DNA from: Arachis hypogaea
Lineage: Eukaryota; Streptophyta; Magnoliopsida; Fabales; Fabaceae
Assembly (NCBI RefSeq): GCF_003086295.3
Contig: NC_092052.1
Coordinates: 24,775,427 to 24,839,426, forward strand
Length of the DNA stretch: 64,000 nucleotides
Direction of reading: 5' to 3'
Shown one piece after another: positions 33,818 to 45,297 of the stretch (within the stretch, counting starts at the first letter, position 1; each line of letters begins with the position of its first letter). A model generated the notes under the pieces. It worked only from the letters and a program-made list of their open reading frames with translations, searched no databases and had not been told where the DNA came from. The position numbers and the translations under genes were made by a program.

Positions 33818-34893
33818 AGGTTGTTAATTTCCAATTTCTGCCTTAACTCTGTGACAGTGTCCTTATAAAAAGTCTACCTTAGAAGTCATATAATAGTAAT
33901 TAGTATCTATTTGATTTTATCTCCAATTAAGCTATAGTTTATTTTTCTCATCATCATTAAACATGAATAAAATAGTAGATCTTTTGAATAAGAAGCAATA
34001 AAATTTCGAGTTTAATAAAAGAAATTCTAATTGGTTAAATGTGGTGGCAATGCTTTCTGTCTTCTGAATGAATGCTTGAACAGTGCATATGTCTTTTGAA
34101 TTTGTTGTTTAAGACTGTTAAATATGTTGGCTCTTGAAAGAATGATGAACATGAGACATGTTATTGATATTCTGAAAATCGTAAAAATGATTCTTGAAGC
34201 AAGAAAAAGCAGCAAAGAACAAAGCTTGCAGAAAAAAAAAAAAAGCAAGCAGAAAAAGCCAAAAGCTCTTAAAACCAAAAGGCAAGGGCAAATAAAAAGG
34301 ATCCCAAGGCTTTGAGCATCAGTGGATAGGAGGGCCTAAAGGACTAAAATCCTGGTCTAAGCGGCTGAACCAAGCTGTCCCTAACCATGTGCTTGTGGCG
34401 TGCAGGTGTCAAGTGAAAACTTGAGACTGAGCGGTTAAAGTCAAGGTCCAAAGCAAAAAGAAGAGTGTGCTTAAGAACTCTGGACACCTCTAATTGGGGA
34501 CTTTAGCAAAGCTGAGTCACAATCTGAAAAGGTTCACCCAGTTATGTGTTTGTGGCATTTATGTATCCGGTAGTAATACTGGAAAACAAAGTGCTTAGGG
34601 CCACGACCAAGACTCATAAAGAAGCTGTGTTCAAGAATCATCACACTAAACTAAGAGAATCAATAACACTATCTGAATTCTGAGTTCCTATAGATGCCAA
34701 TCACTCTGAGCTTCAATGGATAAAGTGAGATGCCAAAACTGTTCAGAAGCAAAGAGCTACTAGTCCCGCTCATCTAATTAGAATCTGAGCTTCACTCAAA
34801 AACTCTGAGATATTATTGCTTCTCAACTTATTAGTCTTCTATTTTATTTGTCTAAGTTGCTTGAGGACAAGCAACAGTTTAAGTTTGGTGTTG
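33818..34893 (+). other. Athila 3' untranslated region and pre-LTR motif
   Basis: About 1.08 kb without a credible gene. A poly-A/AAGC-rich patch lies at 34195-34300. It ends with TTGAGGACAAGCAACAG and TAAGTTTGGTGTT (34880-34892) directly before the LTR, in the place of the polypurine tract. Confidence 0.7.
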
Positions 34894-36456
34894 TGATGAG
34901 CGGATATTTTATAAGCTTTTTGGGGATAATTTCATATAGTTTAGAGTATGTTTTAGTTAGTTTTTAGTTTATTTCCATTAGTTTTTAGGAAAAATTCATA
35001 TTTCTGGACTTTACTATGAGTTGTGTGTTTTTCTGTAATTTCAGGTATTTTTCTGGCTGAAATTGAAGGAGCTGAGCAAAAATCTGATTCAGGCTGAAAA
35101 AGGACTGCTGATGCTGTTGGATTCTGACCTCCCTGCACTCAAAGTGAATTTTCTGGAGCTACAGAACTCGAAATGGCGTGCTTCCAATTGCGTTGGAAAG
35201 TAGACATCCAGGGCTTTCCAGCAATATATAATAATCCATACTTTGCACAAGGATAGATGACGTAAACTGGCGTTCAACGCCAGTCCTCTGCCCAATTCTG
35301 GCGTCCAGCGCCAGAAAAGGATCAAAAGCTGGAGTTGAACGCCCAAACTGGCATAAAAACTGGCGTTCAACTCCACAAATGGCCTCTGCACGTGAATTGC
35401 TTAAGTCTCAGCCCCAGCACACACCAAGTGGGCCCCATCACACACCAAGTGGGCCCCAGAAGTGGATCTCTGCATCATCCATCATAGTTTATCCAATTTT
35501 TGTAAACCTAGGCTACTAGTTTAGTATTTAAACAACTTTTAGAGACTTATTTTGTATCTCATGACATTTTCAGATCTAAACTTTGTATTCTTTGACGGCA
35601 TGAGTCTCTAAACCCCATTGTTGGGGGTGAGGAGCTCTGCTGTGTCTCGATGAATTAATGTAAATATTTCTGTTTTCCATTCAAACACGCTTGTTCCTAT
35701 CTAAGATGTTCATTCGCGCTTAACTGTGATGAAGGTGATGATCTGTGACATTCATCACCTTCCTCAAACCATGAACGTGTGCCTGACAACCACCTCCGTT
35801 CTATATCCGATTGAATGAGCATCTCTTAGATTCTTCAATCAGAATCTCCGTGGTATAAGCTAGAACTGATGGCGGCATTCATGAGAATCCAGAAAGTCTA
35901 AACCTTGTCTGTGGTATTCCGAGTAGGATTCAAGGATTGAATGACTGTGACGAGCTTCAAACTCCTGAAGGCTGGGCGTTAGTGACAGACGCAAAAGGAT
36001 AGTAAATCCTATTCCAACCGGATCGAGAACCAACCGGTGATTAGCCGTGCTGTGACAGAGCATGTGAGCGTAGTTTTCACTGGAAGGATGGAAGGTAGCT
36101 ATTGACAACGGTGATCCACCAACACACAGCTTGCCATAGGAGGACGTGCGTGCATGAATCAGAAGACAGAGGAAAGCAGAGATTCAGAAGACAAAGCATC
36201 TCCAAAACTCCAACATATTCTCCATCACTGCACAACAAGTAACCTTTAATTTATGCTCTCTTGGTTATTCACAATTCAACTGATAAACATAATTGACTTC
36301 CTGGCTAAGATTTACAAGATAACCATAGATTGCTTCAAACCAACAATCTCCGTGGGATTCGACCCTTACTCACGTAAGGTATTACTTGGACGACTCAGTG
36401 CACTTGCTGGTTAGTGGTACGAGTTGTGAAAAGTGTGATTCACAATTCGTGCACCA
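34894..36456 (+). repeat. 3' LTR of the Athila element
   Basis: 1,563 bp, same length as the 5' LTR and differing at about 22 positions by eye, mostly transitions. Followed by target copy ATCAT (36457-36461). Confidence 0.95.
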
Positions 36457-37250
36457 ATCATCCACATTTTCTTTCTTCTTATTCTTTGATTTTCTGGGTT
36501 TTTTAATCCTCACAACACCATGTTCACAGTCACACTTAACTCTCCTTTGGTCATTCTTTATGTATCTTATCTTTCTCCTTTCATATATAACATGATCCTT
36601 CAATGCATTCTTGAATGTTTCAATGGTTGGAAATTCCACTTTACCAAATCCAGCCCCTTCATTGAACTGTGAAAATTCATATCTCTCCCGCTCATCCTCA
36701 GAACCCTCAGGAATTAATAATGTCTCAGACTCGTAGTCAAATACAGGTTCTTCTATCTCCTCTTCATACTCTTTGTCCTCTTCATCCTTTTCATCAATTG
36801 GCTGAGAAGCAGCAGTTGGGCTAGTAGCACCACTTGGACCAGCACCAATAGGCCATCTTTATTTCTCCCATATGTTAGCCCACTAGTCTTCTTGCTACCC
36901 ACTTGAGTCTTCTTTGTAGTTATGGTCCTTTCTTTAATATTCTTATTTGACTTCTTCTTCCGCACATGTTCTTCATGGTCTATTTTTTTCCACTCCTAAC
37001 AGTCTTCTTCCTGATAACCACACACTCATCTTCACTACTTTCATCTTCACTACTTTCATCACTGATTCCGAGTGGAGGAGGTCTTTACAGCTCATCTTCT
37101 GTGGTTTCATAACCATCATCACTAGAAGAACTATTGAATTGATCATGTTCAAAATCAAGGTCTTCATCTTCAAGGGGAGTTAACATTATTGAGTGATCAA
37201 AGTATAGTTCAAATTCTAGACTCTCTTTGTTCTTTTCTTTGTACGCACGT

Positions 37251-38049
37251 AACTCATTGTCTGAGCATCTCCTTCTATGGGATGTAATCTAGACTCGAGG
37301 TCAGAGGCAAAAGAATCAAACTAAAACATAGCTTTGTAATCATGATACCCCAAACCTTTGAACAAAGTTTTCAAATCAAAGAAACACAGCAAGTCAATAT
37401 CCATTTTGGGAAACGTGCTCACTTTTCCATCAATATACAGCAACACACCCTTATTATCTCACACAAAGTGACCTCCATGGTGAAAAATAGGAACCACAAA
37501 ATACTCCATCTACAAACAGAATTAAAATAGACCAAAATCAACAAACCAAAACTGAAAAACAGATATACCATTATTTGTGGCTTATAACTACTGAACAAAA
37601 AATTTATTCTTACAAAAAAAAACCCATACACACATAACACCAGTACAACTCAGAAGTTTCTACAGTCACTAAACCCTAACCATCCAACAAAATTAATTGA
37701 TTAATCAAGTAATGTAATCTCTAACAAACTAATTTATCCTAACAAAGATTATTTTCTCCCCTAGGACAATGTAGGTATTGGAGTTGATGCGGCAATCGTT
37801 GGCATCCACGTCGACGCTTCGTGCGATTCGAAGGTAACGGAAGTCCGCGACGGCCGTGAAGATGATGAACGGAAATCTAATGTTGATGTTGACAGTGACG
37901 ATAGTGATATGGGAGATGAGGTTGCAGAAGGTTTCTGTGTAAAAAGGGGAGTGAATGATGGAGTTTGATGTCTTTTCAAGTGGATGAAGACATATGGAGG
38001 AAAACAAAGAGGTGAGAAACGTTTCTATTAATACAATAACGTTTTATTT
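37251..38049 (-). other. 5' leader region of the MULE transposase gene
   Basis: This lies between the right inverted repeat and the first recognisable transposase sequence. Small open frames exist on both strands (for example 37729-38007) but none matches a known domain. It probably includes the first untranslated exon and intron. Confidence 0.4.
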
Positions 38050-38283
38050 AAAATCTTTGGGGACTGTTTTGTCCTCTTTGCATACATGGACACTTAACTG
38101 CCATGTGTGTGATTTAATGTGCCAACTCAGCAATTTCCGTTGATGAGTCACGCTAGAAAATAGTTTGAAGATTGATATGTCTGACAGAAAAAAACTATGA
38201 GAACTGATTTGTGTATTAATTTTTTTTTTTGGATTAAGATGTCCGCTTTTAAAATCCTCATGGACTGATTTGAGTAATTACCC
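38050..38283 (-). repeat. right terminal inverted repeat of the MULE
   Basis: Reverse complement of 8695-8924 with scattered differences. Read inward it starts GGGTAATTACTCAAATCAGT. It is probably the promoter side of the transposase gene. The 9-bp duplication copy is 38284-38292. Confidence 0.85.
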
Positions 38284-40639
38284 TTAAAAAATTTTGACTA
38301 GTTACGGCCGAATTATTTTAGTTCTTAAACTTTTTTTCAATAATATAATGGCTACGTACTATATGTTTTATTTAATTTATATTTTTTGTGATAATTATAT
38401 ATTTTTACTGTTATTACTATATGTTATAAAGAGAACTATATGTAACATCCTCACTATCAGAAGTCACGCTTCCGGATGCGCTACTCTGATAGCAAGAAGT
38501 ATTACGACTACTTTACATACTAAATATCAAAATAAGAGCATGTGACCCGACACTGTATCGCTGATTTCTTTGAAAACTGAAAATAAATACTTTATCTTAA
38601 GAAAAATACAAGCAGGCATAGATTCATATACAAGACTCCTTACATAATAACGCATAATATAATTTACATATAAAACATACAACTCCTATCCCTCTTACAA
38701 ACTTGTAATAACAAAGACGAGGGAAGAAAATAATCTAATTAATACAACATATAAACCAAACGCAGTATAACTCTTCATAATGCTTCATCCAGTTCCTGAA
38801 AAGGTACATCTGTAGAGGGGTGAGAACCTAACCACACAGTCTCACCACGGAGTTTCAAAGTTGTCATAGAAAGATATTTAATAAGAAAACTATTTTCAAG
38901 CTCAGTGATTATCATTGCCTTATAAATCCTTTAAAAACCAGTAGGTAATCGTTCAAAACCTTTTCAAAGAAACAATGTTTATTCTTTCTGAAATCCGAAA
39001 CATTTCCTTTCTTATAAGAAAATCTCAATCAGAAATCAACCACGCAATCAAACAACACAATCATTAATTCAGCACCAAAGTTCATTCTCAAATGTAGCAC
39101 GCCAGGACAAACACAGGCAAGACAGACAAGGAAAGCACAAGTAGGTAGCAGTTACAGCAAATAGTTCAAGTAGCAGTTAAGAACAGTTTAACAATTTGGC
39201 AAACCAAAACAAGTTCAAACCTAAGCAAAGCATACAAATGCATATGATGCATGCCTGTTATCCATCCAGCCCAACAAGTCTGAATTGTCCTTAGACTGTC
39301 CCCGACGTGTATCCCCAAGAGTCTATGCATAGCTTTTTCTCAAATAATCAATATTGCTCAATGGGGATAACATTTTCGGGAATTTATATAGTGCCCGGTC
39401 ACACTTACGTCGTAGGGTCAACAGAGTATCGAGTTTTCAACCTGGTACACGTGGTGACAAGCCATGGTACTTTATCCATGGAACCTCGTATCTCGGATAA
39501 TTCAAATTCATAAGCCATATGAATAATTCAAAGATCATATCTCAACATTCTCAACATCATCATCATTCATCAACTCAAATCTCATTTCCAATTTCATTCA
39601 AAACCCATGTTTCAAAGAAAATCCTCATCATCCTTCTTTTAAATAAATTAATCTTAAAACATATAACATTTAAAACCAAATCTTTTTAAATAATTACTTC
39701 AAACGAAACTTCCAATTTTATAAAATTTCGGCAGCATCCCCTCTAAAACTCAGACTTTCCCACCCTTTTCGGGTCCTAACCAAACCAAACCAAACACCTG
39801 TTAATCATTCAAATCACTTCCAATAACAATTTTCACAACCACCACACTCAACACAAGGAAATTGCAAAATCCATAATCCAAACAACCAATCCTATAAATC
39901 GCAATCTAAATCAACCTCATTCAACAGCATTACTCAATAATTAAGAACTCTCGGTTTTCTCAAACATTTTCAAACCAAACCGTTCCTCAAACCCTGTTCG
40001 AACCATTTCCAAAATAGTAAATTATTCTCAATAAACAAACCATTTTCAAATATCAAGTCATTTCCAAATTTGTTTTAAAATCAAATTCCGATATCAAATC
40101 GGGTTCAATATCAAACAAATTTCAATACTAATAAACCTTTCCTAAAATCGAATCGTTTCCAAAATTAAACTAAATGCCATTATTAAATCTCTCCCATTAA
40201 TTCAAGGAAAACCACTTTAACAACATCAATCAACTAATCAGAATATTCAGCTTTCTCAATTGATCAATCTATCAATCAAACTAATAATCTCATTCATCTA
40301 AAACAACTCTATTCAATTCATAAGACTCAGGAAATCACCAAAGATGTATTTTACGCATTAATATCGATTTATAACAACTCTGGAAAATAAAACAAGTTTA
40401 AGAAAAGCACCCCTACCTCAAAAGTCAAAACCTTTAAGGGTTAACGCGTCAAGGGTCCCTTTTTAGTCTTAACTCGCGACAGCAACCACGAGAAACGAAG
40501 AAGGATGACACCGCAACAGCCTCTATTTTAATCATACAGTTTCCAGAACTCGACCCTAGCATATTAACATCATGAACTTCTCAAAATTTTATAGCAGAAT
40601 AATAACGGTAGGAATTCCAAGGCTAGAATAAATTACCAC

Positions 40640-41410
40640 ACTTAAAAGAAAAAATGCCGCAACAAAGGGGCAGAAGCTCCGGCAGCTACCTCAAATGACG
40701 ACAACAGCCCCAGGCTCCGATGACGCAACTGTAAAAGCTCTGTAGTGACAACAATGTTGCAGGAATTCAGAAGAACGGAGATTAAAAACGAAACCCTTAC
40801 CGACAGTGGATCCCAGTAACGGCAGTGCCGTTTCCCGGCAACCAGGCACGGCGGCGAGGCTCGGCAACCCATCATCAACTGCGGCGACAGAGCATGTGAC
40901 GGCGGCGGCGGCTTCGCGCTGCACGACAGCGCCTTCCCTCTCTCCACTGGAAGCTCTCTCTCTCTCTCTCTCTCTCGCTTTCTGCTCCAATGACGGCGAT
41001 GTTTGCGGTTTCACTCGGCGGCGACGCGCACGGCGATGCGGTGGTGACGCGAACAGCTTGCCTCCTTCCTTGCGTCACACCGTCTCTGTCTCTCTCAATC
41101 TCGGCATCGCTCTCCCTTTCTCCTTCGAGCTTGACGGCATCGGACCCACAGCGGCGGCGGCAGCGAGGATGAACATGCAACCACAGCAGCGGCGGCGCTC
41201 CTTTCTCTCCTCTCCTTCTCTCCTTCGGCTCCCCACTCCTCTACCCTCTCCGTTTTCCCTCTTCTCTTTCTTTTTTCTTTTTCCTTTCTTTCTTTCCTCT
41301 ATCCGTATGTGTTGTGGGTGTGTCTGTGTTAGAGAAAGGGGAAGGGGGAAAATGGCGGCTAATTTAGGAGAAATTAGGGTTAGTTTTTTTTTTGTTTTAG
41401 CAATTTAGGG
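40640..41410 (-). other. GC-rich leader region of the solo LTR
   Basis: The GC-rich, CT-repeat stretch contains open frames on both strands (up to 200 codons). They are rich in Ser, Ala, Arg and Pro runs and resemble no family. Equivalent GC-rich parts occur at 45840-46500 and 51950-52620. I read it as a transcribed LTR leader, not a gene. Confidence 0.55.
40954..40976. repeat. (CT)n microsatellite
   Basis: An uninterrupted CT dinucleotide run of about 11 units within the GC-rich LTR leader. Confidence 0.9.
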
Positions 41411-41866
41411 TTTAGTTTGGATTTTGGTTATTTTTAATCAAATTAGAATATAGAGTGTTTATTTGAAATCTAATTTAATCTTTAAAATTATTTTAAAATA
41501 TTATTTATTGTATTAAAATATTAATTAATTTGAAATCAAATTCTCTAATTGAATTTATAAGATAATAAGATTAATTTTTTTTATTCCTAAAATTTGAGGT
41601 ATTAAATCATAGAAATATTAATTATTTAATTTAAGTCACATAAATATTCTTCTCATTCCGTAACTATTAATTTTGTAATTTAAATATAAAAAATAATTCA
41701 AAAATTATAAAATTAGATAAAATTCTAATTAATTATCAAAATTTAATTTAATTTTTTATTTAATTAACTTTAATAAAAATTTTTAAAAATAAAATTTCTA
41801 ATAAATAAATGAATTGAAATTAATTTACAATAAGATTTATTTAAAAATTCTGGGTCTAATACTATA

Positions 41867-43699
41867 TATTTTTTACGACTATTAAAAAGTCTTTATTAAT
41901 AATTATATAATTTTATTAAAATTTTTTAACGACAAAATATAAAACATTTAATATTTAATTATTGATAAATATATTATCAGTTATTTTTATTATCGTTAAA
42001 AACAAAATAATTTAACATTAAAAATGATTTTTTTTTATTAGTAGTATATTCTATGAATAACTGAAGTCGTACATACACACTATAGTTTATAAAACAACCA
42101 TATAGAGAACTAATATGATTGTACTCAATTTCAACAAACAAAAATATTTAGCTCTCAAGCAAACCTATTCAAATACACACATAAAAATTACTTATTTACC
42201 ATTTTATTAAATTACTTTTTTATTCATTTTTTTTTATTTTAGTTCTCCTAACACTACAATTTCATCTACTATCATCAGTCGTCTACTACTTTTCCCGGCC
42301 ATCATCCTGTCGTCGCTCACAACATTGCCGCTCTAATCCAAAATTTTATACCCAAAAATGATTTTATTTTGTTTCACTTTTAAATATTTTTATTTGAGTT
42401 TTGGAATTTTTATTTGTTTTTTTGTTTTAGATATTTTTTTAATGATTAATTATTGGTTAAAAAATATTGACTCTTAATATTTTAATTATGTTAAATATAT
42501 ATAAAAATTAATTAATAAATTAATTATTAATATAAAAAATATATTAAAATATTAAATATATATTAAAAATTAGTTAAACACAATATATATTTATATATAA
42601 ATGCATAATGACTGAATTTGTTTATTATCAAATTCACTTCAGAGTTCACACCATGGATGAATCCATTTGTTTTCCTATCAATCTCGTACGTGCGTGATCA
42701 TGACTTGATCTTCTTCTACACAACATACTATTTTATGAGCTACTAAATTATCAAGGCATGATATATTAAGTTATGAACTATGGATGCTAACTAGACAAAA
42801 TTTTTTCCATTGGGATTTCAAAGTGAAGATCAAGGTGAATTATTCATAAAATCGTGCGATGATAGTAGTGGATGATTTAAAATCATTTGTTGGGTGACTC
42901 AAAGTTGATAGGATATACAGTGGTTTGGGTGGTTGAATATACCTTCCCTTGAAGCCGGAGGATATAATTAGAAGAATATATGTTGAGACCAACACATCTT
43001 TGACCAAGGATAGCAAAACTTTTTGAGATGCGGAATCTTTGTGGTATTGCCTCAAATAAAAGTTTAAAAATGGAGATTTTTTTTTTTGCAAAATGAGAGG
43101 GAAAATGGTTAAAAATTCTTAAAATTCTTTAATTTTAAGATTATCTATATTAAATTATTAAAAAAATATTTAAATGTAAAAGTATACATATATTTATAAG
43201 CATGATGGAGAGAATTTAATTTTTATAGTTTTTTTATCTTTCTCAATCAAAGTCTTCTGTATCTTTAATAAGATTGAATCATAACTCCTTTAATGAGAAA
43301 ATGGTTACGAAGGCGACTTTGATAAGTTTGGGACCAAAATCCTGAAGACTGAAGTTACTATTTATATTTGAATGTGACACTCGTTAAACCCTAAAGCTCA
43401 AAAAAATTGCATCTCTGGTTTATTTTTCATTTAATTCCAAATCAAAAGTAATAATGACTTATTCTATTAGCATTTATAACAATAAATGAGATCACTTATA
43501 TAAGTCATATAATATGAAATAGTTAATGTGATTATGATCACTTATATGTATTGCTCACAAATAGAGTAGGAAATTATAATTTTCTAACAATCTCCCACTT
43601 GGGCTACATTATGTTTTTGTGAGATAATCACATCTTATAAACTTTATACGCGTATATAAATTCTATTTTCCTTATTACTTTAACAATATGGTCCGTCTC
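41867..43699. other. AT-rich intergenic DNA, no gene recognised
   Basis: Mostly AT-rich. A minus-strand frame at 42840-43091 (83 codons) matches nothing I recognise. The phrase TCTCCCACTTGGGCTACATT near 43590 resembles sequence often seen next to plant retroelement ends. I cannot assign it. Confidence 0.45.
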
Positions 43700-44205
43700 A
43701 TATAAGTAAAGCCAAAAAATAAGTTATACGAATGAGAAAAAGGAGAAGGCCTAGACAGATTGAATGAGAAAGTCATGTACTTTTAAAAAGTCACTTCAAC
43801 AGACTAGAATCGGTGAGCAATCAAAACTAAAGAATTAAAATCAAGACATATTAAACCGTTTGAGGTATTAGGGCAGATTAAGGGCCAGTGAGGTATCAAA
43901 CACCTTTTTTCGCTGTATCTCTTGAACATGCACAACATACCCACATTCCACAATGCCAGCAGTATACATCTGAAGTAAACCACGTTTTATGATCTGAGTT
44001 AGTTTAAAATTCAAGACGGGGATTTGACGTATTGAGTAATTTTGGTCGAGGTTGGCAATACCAGTGTTAAGCGACGAGGCGGAACAGTAGTGATGCCAAT
44101 AAAGGATGCTTGGAATTAGGTTGAGATTGTTGAACGCACTTGTGAACTCGAACCCGAAATGAGAAGAGACTACCCACGTCCCTTTTCAGGTAACTGGATC
44201 TGAAT
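43700..44205 (+). pseudogene. relic of Tekay integrase C-terminus and chromodomain-like tail
   Basis: DNA-level similarity to the intact gene is clear in phrases such as GGGCCAGTG (43882), GCACAACATA (43930) and GAACTCGAACCCGAAATGAG (44143). The final residues read like RRDYPRPFSGN. There are many stops and indels. Recognised only because the younger relative is in the window. Confidence 0.8.
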
Positions 44206-45297
44206 TTTGAGGGCAAAAATCTTATTTAGGTGGGTAGGATATAAAACCCGCAAAAATAATAATTAATTATCTAATAAATTAATAATTAATTAAAGAAATT
44301 AAAAATTGAATTTTATAGTTTAATGAGGTAGAGCTAATTAAAATGTAAATTTTGACACTAATTTTAAAGATTTTGGCCAAAAATTAGGCGAACGGACTAA
44401 TCGGTTGGACCGGACCCAAGTTAGGCCCAAGGTCCAACATATATAAACCCAAAACTTAGCCTTCTTCATCCACAAAATCCCTCATTCATGGTTCCTCACT
44501 GATTTGGTGAAGGAGGAGCAAAACCTAACTTCCAATTACACTTCAATCTTCCTTCTTCCATAACTTTTGATCTGGAGTTTCGATTGACAAGTCGTTTGTA
44601 GCCACGCGTCGGGCTTGTCGAGTTCTTCAATTCCATTCAAACAAAACCGTAAGTAACTCGCGTTCGCCTAGCTACATTTCTGCTGGTGTGTTAAATTCGG
44701 GCTTAGGGTTTGAAGAACTCAATTCCTTGACGACTTTCATGTTTTAGGGGTTCACTAACCTTGATTCCTTGTGGGTATTGCTCAAGGACCAGTGGGTGAA
44801 GGTAAGGACCTTAAACCTTATGTTGACACTACAAGAAAATGGAACATTTGTAACAAAAAATTGTATCAAATTTAAAATTGTTACAAAAAATAGTATTTTG
44901 TAATAATAATTTGTGATTGTTACAAAAGAATAATATTTTGTAACAACATTACAAGTTGTTACAAAACATGATAATATTTTGTAACAACCCATTTTATTTT
45001 GTTACAAATTATGTTAGTTTTTGTAACGAGATGGTGTTTTGTTACAAAATATTGTAATATTTTGTAACAAAAAAAAGTCGTTGCAAAAATTTAAAATATT
45101 TTATAACAAAAAATTAATTTGTCACAAAATTCAACATTGTTTGTAACAAGTTACTTAGTTTGTCACTAAATGTAAGTATATTTTATAACAAAAAAATTAT
45201 TTCAAAATGTTAAACACTTTGAGAGTAAAAAAAATTGTTTATATAATTCTTTTTAGAATAATTTTATTTTGTTTCAAAAATTAAAATATTTTACATA

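Larger units (their letters stand above)
24146..36456 (+). mobile_element. Ty3/gypsy LTR retrotransposon, Athila type, full length
   Basis: 12,311 bp, LTRs 24146-25708 and 34894-36456 (1,563 bp each), starting TGATGAGCGG and ending GTGCACCA, with duplication ATCAT. The primer site is of the tRNA-Asp type. Genes in order: gag-pol, then after a gap an extra gene in the env-like position. The RT sequence ([20 protein letters not shown]...FMDDFSVYG) is Athila-like. By eye the LTRs differ at ~22 sites (about 1.4%), so it is older than the Tekay copy. Two frameshifts, both in homopolymers, break pol. Interrupted palindromes spaced ~31 bp recur in LTRs, gag and the spacer before the third gene. Confidence 0.92.
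22011..37250 (-). pseudogene. MuDR-type (MURA) transposase pseudogene of the MULE, split by the Athila insertion
   Basis: Reading on the minus strand, the N-part (37250 to 36457) has acidic repeats and the MuDR N-domain. After the Athila element (36456-24146) the gene resumes: spacer, zinc-finger/DNA-binding stretch with ASQKWVAKK, then the MULE catalytic domain with IGLDGCFLKG (first Asp) and DQDANN. The second Asp motif (SDQ-K) ends an exon at 23318. An ~890-bp intron (GT 23317, AG 22427) leads to GLLPTLKEVMPHAHHQNC-VRHIWKNF. The rest, including the third acidic residue and SWIM finger, is missing; the frame jumps near 22270 to a Pro-rich tail ending at 22011. In-frame stops at 23399 (TAG), 23342 (TGA), 23321 (TAA), 37085 and 36980, plus frameshifts, make it non-functional. 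Confidence 0.85.
8695..38283. mobile_element. Mutator-like element (MuDR type) interrupted by two LTR retrotransposons
   Basis: Both ends carry long inverted repeats beginning G(A/G)GTAATTAC(C/T)CAAATCAGTCC, with a near-perfect 9-bp target duplication outside. Inside are a plus-strand GRF zinc-finger gene starting near the left repeat and a minus-strand MuDR-type transposase starting near the right repeat. They converge, which is the gene layout of maize MuDR. Without the Tekay (11,759 bp) and Athila (12,311 bp) insertions and their 5-bp duplications, the element would be about 5.5 kb, normal for an autonomous MULE. The transposase is broken, so this copy is immobile unless helped in trans. 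Confidence 0.85.
38441..41861 (-). mobile_element. solo LTR, minus orientation
   Basis: 3,421 bp. On the plus strand it starts TGTAACATCC and ends GGGTCTAATA, where the minus-strand start TGTAAGACCC has decayed. CTATA flanks both sides (38436-38440 and 41862-41866). No internal retroelement region adjoins, so it is a solo LTR left by recombination. It shares its 3' part with 1-585 and its overall plan (AT-rich start, GC/CT-rich leader near 40800-41350) with 51543-54796. Confidence 0.85.

Noticed and set aside
34124..34315. 63-codon Lys-rich frame after the Athila third gene
   Set aside because: It derives from an A/AAGC-rich patch in the untranslated region.
40642..41408. Frames of 100-200 codons on both strands
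   Set aside because: GC- and CT-rich low complexity inside a solo LTR, with Ser/Leu/Arg runs and no domain.
42840..43091. 83-codon minus-strand frame
   Set aside because: No family resemblance and no support from neighbouring sequence.
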